The notes under the pieces are model-generated. The model ran no database searches and was not told the DNA's origin. It worked only from the letters and a program-made list of their open reading frames with translations. A stretch of DNA of 64,000 nt from Achatina immaculata. Taxonomy: Eukaryota > Mollusca > Gastropoda > Stylommatophora > Achatinidae. The DNA lies in assembly GCA_009760885.1 (NCBI GenBank), contig CM019715.1, positions 23,463,642 through 23,527,641 on the forward strand, written 5' to 3'. Positions 1-11,226 of this stretch are shown here, piece by piece; position 1 is the first letter of the stretch, and each line of letters opens with the position of its first letter. A program made the translations under genes and the position numbers.

Positions 1-520
1 TTAATAATTTTGATTTCAATGCGCGAGAAAGTAGTGCATCTACAAACGACTGCACCATTTGCCTCTGCGCCAGCGGAGTTACCCATTCCGCCTCAGAGTA
101 AGCAACTCTGGCTGCCTCACTGATGCGATCAGCCAGCGCTTGAATGGGCTCTCCAGGAGACTGTCGAGTAGAGGCTAGCGTATGCCAGGCCTCCTGAGGA
201 GTCTGCAGCACCCCATATCGTGCTAATAAAACAGATACGAACTCCTCCCATGTCTCTTGAATCTGGAGTCGCTGTTTGACGAACTCTGCCAGGGAACCTG
301 TGGTGCGTAAATACACCAAGTTCTTCTTACTGGGCACATCAGCATTCCGCATGTCCATAATCTTATTAATCTCATCCAGCCATGGTTTCAATTTTGCTGG
401 GTCCCCGTCGAACTTTGCTACAGCTGACATGACGTGGGAAAACCTCAAGTCATTGCTGACTTGGGACAGGGTATCTTGTAATAACCCCAGCAAATCTGAC
501 GTGGATGGAGCTGAAGCCAT
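1..520 (-). CDS. LTR-retrotransposon Gag (capsid) N-terminal part, runs off window edge
   Basis: An open frame reads on the minus strand from an ATG at 520 to the window edge, about 173 codons without a stop. I translated it directly. It carries the pattern of a Retrotrans_gag capsid domain: a short Ser/Leu-rich start, then KFDGDPAKLKPWLDEI (the F-G-(D)-P...W motif that opens many Ty3/gypsy-like capsids), then a helical stretch with WEEFVSVLLARYG and a segment with Q-x-P-G-E-P-I-Q-ALADRI. Gag would form the particle in which reverse transcription occurs. The absence of stops suggests recent activity or weak decay. The nucleocapsid and pol would lie left of the window. Capsid order and motifs are seen; the Ty3/gypsy-like assignment is inference, and a domesticated gag gene is possible but less likely given the LTR-like sequence upstream. 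Confidence 0.72.
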   Translation of the reverse strand, partial: MASAPSTSDLLGLLQDTLSQVSNDLRFSHVMSAVAKFDGDPAKLKPWLDEINKIMDMRNADVPSKKNLVYLRTTGSLAEFVKQRLQIQETWEEFVSVLLARYGVLQTPQEAWHTLASTRQSPGEPIQALADRISEAARVAYSEAEWVTPLAQRQMVQSFVDALLSRALKSKLL

Positions 521-1670
521 TGTGCGTCTATCCGTAGTGCACTCTACTTATTGTTAGTATATATCACTGGAATCAATACAATGCCACCATATACAGTAAT
601 GTCAACAATTATTCAAAACAATGGCATATCAATTATTCATTATCATGCACTAATGCCATCCAACTAATAACCATAGAAAAGAAAATCAATTAAATACCAT
701 ACCACGCACTAACTAACTACACTGAAGTCCTAAGTTAAATGAAAAGCCACAAGAAGTCCATGTACTGTTCCAAATATCACCACTAAAATCAATGTTCAAT
801 AAAGTCCCGCTAATAACACTGGAGAAGAATGTCCTACAATGTCTATTCCAAATATAAGTGAATCTACAATGTCTGAAATCCTACACCACACATAAAGAAG
901 CACAAACAACGACTGTCCATGTATCAATGTCCACTCCTGTCTATCTGCCGAAATTGTGGAAAACCGTTAATTTTGTCAACATGTTACCTCCCCGGTCTGG
1001 ATGGAGCTGGTTGAGAAGTAAATGTCGCTTGGAACAAACCGCTCTGATTCCTCACCGGATAGTAGTTCAGGTTCAGTCTCACTGGACTTGATTGCAGGCA
1101 CAGGTAAGCGTCAGTAGCTGCACTGCCTAGGACCCAGGACTAGATGTGACGCAAACTTTTGAGTAGGCCGGACATCATCGCCGTTTTGAATAACTTCTAC
1201 GATAACTGTCTCTGACACTAACAAAAATACTATTCCCTAACCAAAACTTGAAAACCACTGACGAAACATACTAGCAACACACAACTGTGGGCTAGAAAAA
1301 ACGTGCATGAACTGTTAAACATGTAAACAAACACACTGGACGTGACAAGTGGCCTGATACGGCACCACTGAAGCAGAATCACGGCGCCACTGAAACAGAA
1401 TCACGGCGCCACCGAAGAAGGATTCTCCCTACAAGGCAACTACTGGATTGTATGACTGCCTGGAATTGATTGAATCCTCTTGTGGAGTACAGTTTCAACT
1501 TATATAAGTTTCTTCTTGTTGCTGGTGTTCTAACCATCACCTAATTTTCTGTATTATACACTAAGAAAATACAACAAGACACCCAGGCTTTCCACTCCAC
1601 AAAATTAGTACGAATACAACAACTTGAACATAACTTGGCAGTCTTCCGACCAAAACAAACTGGTCAACAA
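521..1670 (-). other. Putative leader and LTR of the gag element
   Basis: No coding potential is evident upstream of the gag ATG. Read on the minus strand, a TGG-initiated stretch (TGGCGCCGTGATTC) occurs twice in tandem near 1380-1412 and could be a tRNA primer-binding site. A TATA-like TTATATAAG sits near 1500, and TGTTGACCAG near 1667 could open a 5' LTR of about 250 bp. The LTR end and the priming tRNA cannot be confirmed because the partner LTR lies outside the window. Confidence 0.3.
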
Positions 1671-1712
1671 TGAGAATTTCCACAAAGCCGATTTGTTGTA
1701 GTTTATCATCAG

Positions 1713-4395
1713 ACATTCATTCATTCATTCCTTTGCTTGTCCCTTGCGGAACTTTGCCTCCCAAACAGCACTCCTGTAGGCCTCTCGGTTGTGAGCAAGA
1801 TGGCCTGCTGCTGCTGCATCCATTTCCAGATCATCAACGATGTCTTGCAGCCATCTTCGTTTCGGTCTTCCTCTTTTTCTTTTTCCCATTATGTATCCTT
1901 CCAATACGGTCTTCTCTAAAGTATCATGACGTTTAATGTGGCCAAAATATTTAAGTTTTCTCTCTTTAATCCTCTTTACTAGCCAGCCTTCTTCAATATT
2001 AAGCTCTTGTAGTATAGATATATTTGTTCTTTTTTGTGTCCACGATATTTGGAGAACTCTTCTATAGCATTTACATTCAAGGCATTTATGTGCTTCTCAG
2101 CTGTTTTGTTAAGTGTCCAGGTCTCACAGGCATATGTTGCGATGGGAAAGATGCATGCCCTTAAAAATCTTATTTTTGTGGTTCTGTCTGCTCCTCTCCA
2201 CAGATTCTTTATTTGTTTTACTTTCTGAAGAGCAATAGATGTCCTCCTTTTAATTTCCCGCATTGTATCTCCATTATTAGTTAGTAGTGATCCAAGATAT
2301 TCAAAACTCTCCACTTCTTCCAGTTTTTCCTCACTGATACATATTCAGTTGCCTTGTCTGTTTTGTCAGTTGTCATCACTTTAGTTTTCTTTGCATTAAG
2401 ATAGAGGTTCTGCTCTTCGCTGTTCTTGCGGACTGACATAATTAGTTTTTCCATTCCTTCTTGTGTTGTGGACAGCAATACTGTGTCATCAGCATATCTA
2501 ATCTCTGGTATTTCATAACCTCCAACTGTTATGGCATCGTAATATTCTTTGTCTACATCTTCTCTAACATTCCTCATTATATTTTCAGTATACAAGTTAA
2601 ATAAGTAGGGTGACAATATGCACCCCTGACGGACCCCTTGTTTTATGTCAAACCAAGTTGTTGTTTCACCATTTATTCTTACTGCTGCTTGTTGGTCTAA
2701 ATACAGCAGTGATGTTAATTGTATCAAATGTGTTGGAAATCCCATTTTTTCCATTATTTCCCAAAGTTTCTGGTGTTGTACACAATCAAATGCCTTTGAG
2801 TAGTCTATAAAGGATAAATATAGATTCACATTAAACTCCCTGCATTTCTCTATTATTAATCTTAGATTGAATATATGATCTCTTGATCCTCTTCCTTGCC
2901 TGAAGCCAGCTTGGACCATATTGACTTCTTCTTCTATTTTCTTTCGAAGTCTACCCATTATGATTTTTAACAGAATTTTACTGGCATGACTAATCAGGGC
3001 AACAGTTCTGTAGTTGGTGCATAATTTCAGGTTACCCTTTTTTGGCAGTGGTATGAATACAGTTCTTTTCCATTCTTTTGGCCAAATACCTGAATGCCAT
3101 ATCTTTTTACATAGTGCATGATAGATTGTTGCACACTCCTTTCCTCCTGCTTTAATAAATTCAGCGGTTATCTCATCACATCCTGGTGATTTACCATTTT
3201 TCAGACTCTTTATTGCCCATAAAACTTCTTCCATTGTCGGCTCGGGTTCTTTCTCCTCCAATAATAATTCACACTGTTGATTTCTGCTTCCACAGTCGGT
3301 TGTTTCATACATTCTTTTGCAATATTCCTTCCATCTTTCCAAAATTTCCTCTGTCTCTGTCAGGGTATTCCCCATCTCATCACAAATTACGTTTAGCTTA
3401 GGTGTGACATTTCTCGTCAATGTCTTCATTTCTTTAAACATTTCACTATCTCTTCCACACCTCTGATGTTCTTCTATTCTTTCACAACAATCTTGTATGT
3501 ATTGTTTTTTGTCTTTTCTTATGTTTCTTCGTACTTCTTTTGTTAAAGTTTTATATTTATCTTTGTTGTTGTTTGTCACTCTCCATTGCATCTTCATTTC
3601 TCTACATTGTTTTATCAGTTCTAGTGTACCTGCTGTGATCCATCTATTCTTTTGTGTTTTCTTTACTGGAACCATGTCTTTAGCTGTTGTTACTAAGATA
3701 TCTTTGGCCTGCGTAGCCAATTCATCTGGTGTCATCTCTTCCTGTACAGCCATCAGGATTTCGAAACGGTTCTTCACTTCTATACCGTATTGTTCTGGTA
3801 TATTTGTAAGGTCAAAGCGGAGTGGTCTTGATCCCATAACTATCTTTTTTAGCTTTATCTTCATGTCTGCTATTAATAACTCATGGTCCGTGTCACAATA
3901 AGCACTTGGTAAAGTTTTTGCTGATGTTATGCTTGACCTCCACCTTCTCTGCACTAAAATGTAATCTATTTGATTCCTGGTTTTCCCATCAGGTGATGTC
4001 CATGTGTAAAGTCTTCTTGGATGTTGTTTAAAAAGTGTGTTAGCGATCATTAGCTCATTTTCCATACAAAACGCCATTAGATTGTCACCTGCCTCATTTC
4101 TGTGTCCTATGCTAAATTTCCCTACAACTTGTCCTTCATCTTCTGCTCTTTCTGTACCAATTTTTGCATTAAAATCACCCATTATAAATACAATATCATT
4201 TTTCCGTACCTGGTCCATTGTCGTCTGCAGTGTGTTATAAAAATGTTCTACTTCCTCTTCTTCTGCTGCTGATGTAGGTGCATATACCTGGATGACTGTT
4301 ACATTTCTAGGAATGCCCTTAAGTCTGATTGTTAGGATTCTATCACTTACTGGATTGTAGCCTAGTAATGCTTTTGATGTTGATTTGTCCAAATA
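1713..4395 (-). mobile_element. LINE-A copy 1: RTE/BovB-like non-LTR retrotransposon, 5' truncated
   Basis: This is a non-LTR retrotransposon read on the minus strand. It retains most of the apurinic-type endonuclease, the whole reverse transcriptase and the C-terminal domain, and ends in a tetranucleotide tail ((AATG)n on the element strand, near 1713-1730). The order endonuclease-RT without an RNase H, and close motif agreement with BovB-type proteins, place it in the RTE clade (established family knowledge). The 5' end stops near 4390, inside the endonuclease, which is the usual outcome of incomplete target-primed reverse transcription. The reading frame is broken twice: a one-base deletion near 2345 and another near 2078, both deduced by comparison with the copies at 34 and 55.6 kb. 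The sequence otherwise has no stops, so the insertion is probably young. Shorter relatives lie at 24.9, 29.9, 33.6-37.1, 43.2, 55.6 and 62.8 kb. Confidence 0.9.
1979..2314 (-). pseudogene. LINE-A C-terminal domain, frameshifted continuation
   Basis: This 111-codon frame continues the LINE-A protein after the deletion near 2345. It begins with the SFEYLGSLLTNNGD segment typical of the region after the RT palm and contains ACETWTLNK, the usual Y-x-x-E-x-W thumb motif. Compared with the copy at 55.6 kb, a T is missing near 2078, so the last part (from NVNAIEEF onward) is read out of frame and ends early. In the other frame the sequence continues to the conserved GRPKRRW-like end, then the tetranucleotide tail. 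It is inferred to be one protein with the 715-codon frame in the parent element. Confidence 0.8.
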
Positions 4396-4428
4396 AAAAG
4401 ACAACACACATTTATTACAGAAATTCAC
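2281..4428 (-). pseudogene. LINE-A endonuclease-reverse transcriptase reading frame (715 codons)
   Basis: The protein contains, in order, an endonuclease part (about residues 15-200) with VIQVYAPTS, IMGDFNAKIG, NQIDYIL and the catalytic DTDHELL, a linker, and a reverse transcriptase (about residues 400-680) with CTNYRTVALI, AGFRQGRGSRDH, FIDYSKAFD, GVRQGCILSPYLFN and the catalytic YADD near 2495. The enzyme would nick target DNA and copy its own RNA from the nick. The first roughly 12 residues belong to flanking DNA, so the ATG at 4428 is fortuitous and the natural start was lost with the 5' truncation. The frame ends at 2281 after a one-base deletion; the next frame (1979-2314) continues the same protein with the VESFEYLGSLL segment and the C-terminal domain. 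The RT motifs are intact, but the N-terminal loss and frameshifts make autonomous function unlikely. Confidence 0.88.
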
Positions 4429-4780
4429 AGCAACAAATGCCCGGCGTGAAATATCTACGCCACATGGGCAAGGAAAACCTTACAATGATTTATTCATACC
4501 AAAAACCATACTTACAGGCTTACCAAGGACTGCAGCCACACAGAAAAAAACAAACTAAACTAATTCTGACAACAAGACTCGCTCTACCCCATTCTCGTTC
4601 GCCCGACACGTCCATCCAGTTCAACGTTTCACACAAAGAATGCCTAACGACCGGCTTTTTCACACGGACCTTTTTTTAACGACTTCTTTGCACACGTACT
4701 TTCCTAATGACGTAGTCTACGCAACACAATTATTAGCAATACACAAAAACTCTCTGAACAGAATGGCTATTCTGTTACAG
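4396..4780. other. No gene recognised
   Basis: This is the flank of LINE-A copy 1. It is A/C-rich on the plus strand and has an AATAAA near 4392-4398. Short open frames show no recognisable motif. Confidence 0.5.
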
Positions 4781-4945
4781 ACTGAAACAGTAGCAATCTC
4801 TTCCACTTCTTACAACATACGACTGAAACAGTAGCAATCTCTTCCACTTCTTACAACATACGACTGAAACAGTAGCAATCTCTTCCACTTTTTACAACAT
4901 ACGACTTAGATAGTAGCAATCACTTCCACTTCTTACAATGTATGA
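4781..4945. repeat. Minisatellite, 41-bp unit, about 4 copies
   Basis: The unit begins ACTGAAACAGTAGCAATCTC and recurs at 4781, 4822, 4863 and 4904 with few differences. No coding role is seen. Confidence 0.9.
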
Positions 4946-6081
4946 CACATTATTGAAACACAACAAAAGCCCTCCTTAGCAGGTAAGCTCATGCTAGTTT
5001 ATGTAGAGGGCAAGTCTATCAGTGTGTTCTCACTTCTCAGTGTAGTAGACAGTATCAAGGGAAACTCATAACCCATGAAATCTGGCGTCCGGATTGTTAC
5101 TTACAATAGTTGGGAATTAGCATTTTATTTAAAAAAAAGATTTGCCCTTTAAATTCTGTAATAGAGTATAGATTATAGAAACCTCTCTACTCATCATAGA
5201 GTTTGAAAGTTGGGATAGAAGGGTTAGGTCCCATAGAAATCAGTAGCCTTGTGCTTGGATTCATTCCCTTTTTAAAGTCGGATTCTTGCACATCCCGCGC
5301 AGAGCATGCTTCACGAAAAGAGAAAGAAAATGAGAAAGAAAAGCCGTGAGACAGAAACCAGATGATTTATAATAGCTGAAGTTTGGGTCTCGGATAGGGC
5401 AGTTCGAAGGTTAGATTGTCTATGCAAATATGTAGTTGTGTAGTGTGATAGATTAGTAGAATAGAAATGCAGTCGAAGTTCTGTCGGCGACGAAGTCTGT
5501 GGATGTCAGTAGTCGCTTGGAACTATCTCTATGTTGTTTTGAGTTGGAATTTCGTCCTGTCATGTCTTCCTGGATTGTATAATGCCACTGCTATACCTGT
5601 CACATCGTTCATCGTCAACGTCACCTCGTGCACCAAATAAAGTCTTCAGAACTTAATACTGCTGCTACTGTGCTTCTATCTGCCACTGAGAGAATGATCG
5701 TCCCTGGGAAAGTAAGTCTGCTAAAGGAGGAGTTAAAGAGACGCGGAAAGAGATTGAGCTCGGCTGCAGTTAAAAGAGTAACAAATCTCGACTGTAAGTG
5801 AAGTAAAGTTAATATTAACTAGTAACAGAAGAGAAGATCATATATCTGGAGAAAAGCAGAAGTAGTATCCAGTGTGTGAACATAACGTTTCCACAGTATT
5901 ACATGCTGCAGCCAATAGAGCAGAACATAATTATAGAGCAGGAAATTACACATATACATCAAATGTCAGCTTGACAGATATTAGGGTTTCGGCTGCATTA
6001 GATATTCTGTTTTAACCCTTCAGAGAAAAAGTCAACACATGTATAACACAGAGGACAAAATGGTAATTACAGTCAGTTCTA
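4946..6081. other. Non-coding or unrecognised sequence downstream of the GPCR exon
   Basis: On the minus strand this lies in the first intron of the GPCR gene, if the gene is intact. No second receptor exon (TM4 onward) could be found by eye. An AATAAA at about 5636 followed by a short frame from about 5694 (ATGATCGTCCC...) resembles an LTR-leader arrangement, but nothing decisive supports that. Confidence 0.4.
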
Positions 6082-6480
6082 CAGACAACATGAATTCTCA
6101 CCTGGCGCAGATAGAGCCGACTTTCAGGGGCAGACAACATAAATTCTCACCTGGTGCAGATAGAGCTGACTTTCAGGGGCAGACAACATGAATTCTCACC
6201 TGGTGCAGATAGAGCTGACTTTCAGGGGCAGACAAGATAAATTCTCACCTGGTGCAGATAGAGCTGACTTTCAGGGGCAGACAACATGAATTCTCACCTG
6301 GTGCAGATAGAGCCGACTTTCAGGGGCAGACAACATAAATTCTCACCTGGCGCAGATAGAGCCGATTTTCAGGGGCAGACAACATGAATTCTCACCTGCT
6401 GCAAATAGAGCCGACTTTCAGGGGCAGACAACATAAATTCTCACCTGGTGCAGATAGAGCCGACTTTCAAGGGCAGACAA
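6082..6480 (-). repeat. 49-bp tandem array carrying the GPCR exon end and its splice donor
   Basis: Eight units start at 6082, 6131, 6180, 6229, 6278, 6327, 6376 and 6425, an exact 49-bp period. Read on the minus strand, each unit holds the last 36 or so exon bases (coding CLPLKVGSICTR) followed by a CAG/GTGAGAAT splice donor and about a dozen intron bases. The unit at 6425 is the one joined to the open exon. The rest lie in the intron and each offers another consensus-like donor. Units differ by a few substitutions; one (6376) has CTGCTGCAA in place of CTGGTGCAG. The array is clear; its effect on splicing is inference. Confidence 0.92.
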
Positions 6481-7019
6481 ATGGCCAGGCATCTCTCCAC
6501 TGTCATAGCTACGAGCAACCAGTTCGCGAACTGAGCAGTGAAGGATCCTAGAAACCAGATAATGGCACATCCTTTGTTGCCAAGCGGAGCGTCATACTTA
6601 GTCAGCGTAAAAAACAGAATCTTGCACACCAAACAGGTATTGTCCATAAAAGCCACCGCAGCAACGTACATAGTTGGCGAGGTAACTGGCTTCATCCTCA
6701 GGATTGTAATAAAACTGACGATGTTTCCCGGAAACCCGAAAGCAAACACAACCCAAAGGTAGTACTGGTTGAGGAAGTACGCCACACGGAAGATTGTGAA
6801 CTGCTTTAGCTTCCAAAAGGGATCATACACAGTTGTGAGGTTGCTGCTGTAGGTGGTTGCATTGTGCAACAACAACGATACAGTATTCGTATCCCAAGAA
6901 TCACTGCCAGATAGCACGTGGCTGATAGTGTTGAGGGAGGTCACATTGCTATAAACGCTCTCAAGCACGACGGTCACGTCCTGGAGATGATTATTGTGAT
7001 TTATTATTGAAGAAGACAT
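6445..7019 (-). CDS. Rhodopsin-class GPCR, first coding exon (N-terminus to end of TM3)
   Basis: The ATG at 7019 opens a 191-codon exon that ends at a consensus donor (CACCAG/GTGAGA at 6445/6444, phase 2). Reading into the intron gives a stop at once. The extracellular N-terminus (residues 1-80) has N-glycosylation sequons at N25, N53 and N60. TM1 is about residues 86-107 with the G-N pair (FPGNIV), TM2 about 115-138 with the conserved Asp in FMDN, and TM3 about 151-178 with the disulfide Cys at 151. The usual DRY box is ERC (VERCLAICLP). TM4-TM7 must be encoded by later exons, which I could not find between 4396 and 6081. The product would be a plasma-membrane receptor, probably for a peptide or a chemical cue; the ligand is not deducible. 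It could be a working gene with a long intron or an orphaned exon. Confidence 0.82.
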
Positions 7020-7539
7020 CTTAGCAGAAGTCGTGATTCGGTTTTCTCGGGCAAAAAAGTAGTTCCTTTTGTTCTTGCTGCTTTCTAGCTATATTTATCA
7101 GTTAGTTACTTTTGTGCCTGCATCAACGTCCTTTTGATTTTGTAGAATAGAACTAAAGAAAAAAAAGAAGTACCATCGGCTTCAGTATCCACAGGTTTAC
7201 TGTTTTAAGCGTCGTTGACTTTGTATGTCACCAATAACTGCAATAACTCCGTAGCTGGTTCTGATATCATAGGTAACTATAATACAGTGTCTGTTTAACT
7301 AGTTTTAATATAACAATAACTGTTGCCGATTTAATGACACATTTTTCCAGTGTCCGGTTAGAAATGTACAGTATCCCAAAATTGTTTGTTTATTTTTTAT
7401 TTATATCACAACTTCCTGCGAGACAGTGTCCTAAAAGTTGGTTTAGATATCATAGATAATTTCTAACTGGATATCATGATCGTTGGGATTAATATCACAC
7501 GCAACAATAAAATGATCACATCAGGTTTTTTAACATTAC
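7020..7539. other. Upstream region of GPCR exon, nothing recognised
   Basis: This would hold the 5' UTR or promoter of the receptor on the minus strand. It is AT-rich. I see no TATA box or repeat that can be assigned with confidence. Confidence 0.4.
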
Positions 7540-7820
7540 AGATAACTGCAATATCTGGTCTCCAGATACCTATAATTTGGTCTCTAGATAACAACAATCT
7601 GGTCTCTCTAGGTAAATACAATCCGATCTCTAGGTACTTACAATCTGGTCTCTAGATAGCTACAATTTGGTATCTGTATAACTACAATCTGATCTCTCTA
7701 GGTAAATACAATCTGATCTTTAGGTACTTATAATCTGGTCTCTAGATAGCTACTATCCAGTCTTTAGACGTTACTACAATCTGGTCTCCCAAGTTACTAT
7801 AATCCGATCTCTAAGTAACT
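7540..7820. repeat. Degenerate minisatellite with AATCTGGTCTCTAG core
   Basis: About twelve diverged units of some 20-26 bp, each carrying an AATCTGGTCTCTAG-like core followed by a (A/G)TA(A/G)(C/T)TAC segment. Confidence 0.8.
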
Positions 7821-8029
7821 GTTTCTGAAACCGTAAAACTTTTCCTCCAAATTTCTTGGTAGAAGGAAACAAATTCGTACATACACAGTGTAAACACTGC
7901 CCTTGTCTGTCTATGTCCACAGTGTAAACAGTGACCTTGCCTTGTTTGTGTTTTGGGTTCTAAAGGGTTAGTGAAGCGACTTACAAGACTCAGAACGTCT
8001 CCTAGGCTCTCGTGCCAAAACCTCCCTCA

Positions 8030-8590
8030 TCTATCAGTTGGTGAACCCTGTTATACTCAGTAATCTGCCCAAGCTTACTTCACCTATCAGTTGGTGAACC
8101 CTGTTATACTCAGTAATCTGCCCAAGCTTACTTCACCTATCAATTGGTGAACCCTGTTATACCCTTTAATTTACCCAAGCTTACCTCACCTATCAATTGG
8201 TGGATCCTGTTATGCCCAGTAATCTGCTCAAACCTACCTCACCTATAAACTGGTGAACCTTGTTATACCCAGCAACCTGCCCAAGCTTACCTCACATATC
8301 AGTTATTACACCCTGTAATGCCCAGCAATCTGCCTAAAATATCTTACACATTAGTTAATTAACCGTGTTCTACCCAACAATCTGCCCAAGTCTACTTCGT
8401 CTACCAGCTGGTGAACCCTACTATACCTAGCTATTTGTCCAAGCTTTTCCTACTTACCAGTTGGTGAACCGTGTTATACCCAACAATCTGCCCAAGCCTG
8501 CCTCAACTACCAGTTGGTGAACCATATGATAATCCTAACTATTTGTCCAAACTTATCATACCTACCAGTTTGTGAACCCCGTTAAGTCCA
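8030..8590. repeat. Minisatellite, 53-bp unit, about 10 copies
   Basis: The core TTGGTGAACCCTGTTATAC recurs with a 53-bp period in the first copies (8041, 8094, 8147), with increasing divergence to the right. No open frame is maintained. Confidence 0.88.
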
Positions 8591-10204
8591 ACAATCTACC
8601 AAGCTGGACCATAAATCCAGCAGGCAGCCAGTAGAGGGGAATAACAAACGAGGTAAGGGCCAAACCAACACTTCGTGCCAGAAGGAACCGCCCCCCAACC
8701 AAGTGGAGATACGTTGATTTTTTTCCCTGCGTGCATACAGCGTGGGGACATCATTAAACAGACACACACGCAACTACTAGATACATCATATCCCCCCTCC
8801 TCTCCACAGGTCCGTGTTTACGTTAGTATATTTCTGAATTTACGGGTTTTACAGAGATGGTTTGAAATGTGCTCTTCGTAATTCCGAAAGACTATCTTTC
8901 AGACAGGATACTTCAGTTTCATGATATCCAGATGATGATCATGAAGGCCCTTATAAGTGTAGCTTGAGTTACTTATAAGATGAGTGCCGTGCAATTTCCT
9001 GATGGTTTGGTAAAATGGAAGCGAAGAAATAAGGATCGGAAATGAAGTAAAACCTTCCGGCCTTTCAACAGGAGCTCAGCTTTAAGACAGCTCACTACTT
9101 AATTAAGGATGGACGATTACGGAAGTGCCCAAAGGGGTCTCAGACCTGAAGGACCCTGCTGTGCTTACTCTTCCAGTCTGAGATAAAACTGATCTTCTTT
9201 ATCCACTTATTAAAATATTTGATTACAGTGTCGGGTTAAAAACATACTTTTATTCTCTAATCAATTTTCACGTCTTAGACCCTGAAGTACTCGAATTTTG
9301 TCTGAATTCTGATACTTCGTAAATGAATTTTATGACCCGAATTCTCTCATAAATAAATAGAAAATAAATGAGTTTTTGTCTTTAAACTGGCGAAAAGAAC
9401 GCCACAGATGAGTTCTTTTTTATTCTGGACAAACACAATCACAAGACGCAAGTGATGAAGTAATCTCAGATCATGTGTTTTTTGTGTTTTAAGATCTGTT
9501 CAATGTGTGAATTAGGTTACAAGGCTTCGGTGAAAAAAAATTCCGCTCGTGAGAAAAAGGGAGGAAAAAAAAACAGCCAAGTATTGAAGGATTCATTCAA
9601 CATGGAGGGGGGGGGGAATCTCGGATTGGGAGCATTCACTTTTTTTTGGTTTTTAATCAAAACATTTTGAACAAAACTTTCTTTTTATCTCATACGTGAA
9701 ATATGAAATATTTTAAAGTAAATGGAAATATTCCTCTTATTAAATATAAGTTTTGAACCTGGATGTATTTCTCTGATCCGAAACACCCAGAATCCTGCAA
9801 CTGAGTTTAGTCCCTTAGATCGGTCGTAGACAAAATCAGATTCTTCTGTTTGAATTCAGGTATTCCGCTGTTCAGTTCTCGCCTACAGATTATTCCTTCG
9901 AATTCAGTTCAGAACATGTTCACCAGTCATACTCCCTTGTTGTCTTTGAGCCAGAAAAACACTGATAAATGGCGTCATGAACTTCTTGCTTCTCATCGCA
10001 GACAACGACAAGTGTAGCAACGTTACTGTTTACTATCTGTTGAAGAGAAAAAACAGATGAACCATTTCATTATTTGATAAGAAAACAATGTAAATTATAC
10101 GGAGTCTACAACTGTTTACATACAAAGTAACGGGGAAGTAGTCTGGCAATGACCAGAAAGTGTTATCTGTGATAAACTGGGATGTTAAAATACGATGTTG
10201 TTGT
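8591..10204. other. No gene recognised
   Basis: Mixed unique sequence with short A and G runs (for example a G run near 9608). Several 60-70 codon frames lack recognisable motifs. No transposon end could be identified. Confidence 0.4.
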
Positions 10205-10395
10205 GAACAGTATGGGGCATCTTGAATGCTAGGACATCTTGAATGTTGGACATCTTGGATGTTGGACATCTTGAACGCTGGACATCTTGAATGTTGGACA
10301 TCTTGAATGCTGGACATCTTGAACGCTGGACATCTTGAACGCTGGATGTCTTGAATGTTGGAGATCTTGAATGCTGGACATCTTGAACGCTGATA
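10205..10395. repeat. Short minisatellite, 16-bp unit, about 12 copies
   Basis: GGACATCTTGAATGCT and one-base variants repeat in tandem. The 94-codon minus-strand frame here is only a translation of the repeat. Confidence 0.88.
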
Positions 10396-11097
10396 AATAT
10401 ATTTATGGCAATCTCTGATCCACGATAGCAGAAATGTTTCGTTCTGGAGAAAAGGGACTGTGAAAATGTAGACTTATTGGTAAAAGATCAAGATAGCACT
10501 GTCTTGTCTTAGATGCGCATAAGTTAGTGTTAGTGCTCATATTTTCCGTGACCTGTCAGCACACTAGAGAGTGATGTGGTCAGCATTGTGCCTGGCCGCC
10601 TTCCCTTCCTCAGCTTCAGAAGAAGTCAGGTACCCATTTCTACAGCTGGGTGACAGGTGGGCCTCCGGCCGGATTCTAACTCCCTGAGAGATTAGTAAGG
10701 ACCACGGGATTGCGAAGAAACAGAAGACAATGAGAAGGAAAGTGAGAAAAAAGAAAAATACACTAGGAAATAACTGAATATATGTTTGTTGCTTAGAAAA
10801 CACGAAAACATGCACCAGAGAAAGATCTCTGCAACGATAAGAAGAGCATAATGAAGATAAAACAATAAAGAATGTGAAAATAGAACTTGTGGTAGTCAGG
10901 TGGACATGCAGAAAGACACGGATAGGCAGACAGAAGGACAGGGAGATAGAAAGATAAGAAATGAATAGACAGAACGAAAGAAACAAAACTCTGTTTGGCA
11001 CGTAGATCTTCTGGCATTGTGTTCTTTCTATTTTATCTTCACCACAGCCCCGTACACTGTTTCTAAGGATATTAGTAAACAATGGTAATAACCATTA
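10396..11097. other. No gene supported; low-complexity frame
   Basis: A 172-codon minus-strand frame (10564-11082) is rich in F, L and S from A/G-rich plus-strand sequence and shows no domain. It is probably not a gene. Confidence 0.4.

Positions 11098-11226
<129 letters not shown>

Noticed and set aside
276..557. 93-codon plus frame at the left edge
   Set aside because: It is antisense to the gag frame, which has clear capsid motifs on the minus strand.
2034..4240. Plus-strand frames across LINE-A (64-134 codons)
   Set aside because: They are antisense shadows of the LINE-A reverse transcriptase and endonuclease.
5580..5830. LTR end, leader and gag start (AATAAA, then ATG with a Lys/Arg-rich frame)
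   Set aside because: The frame is only about 35 codons and no LTR partner, PBS or capsid motif was found.
10564..11082. 172-codon minus frame with hydrophobic stretches as a membrane protein
   Set aside because: Composition follows an A/G-rich plus strand, with no domain or family motif. The last part overlaps a possible SINE-like stretch near 10620-10690 with a degenerate B-box that I could not confirm.
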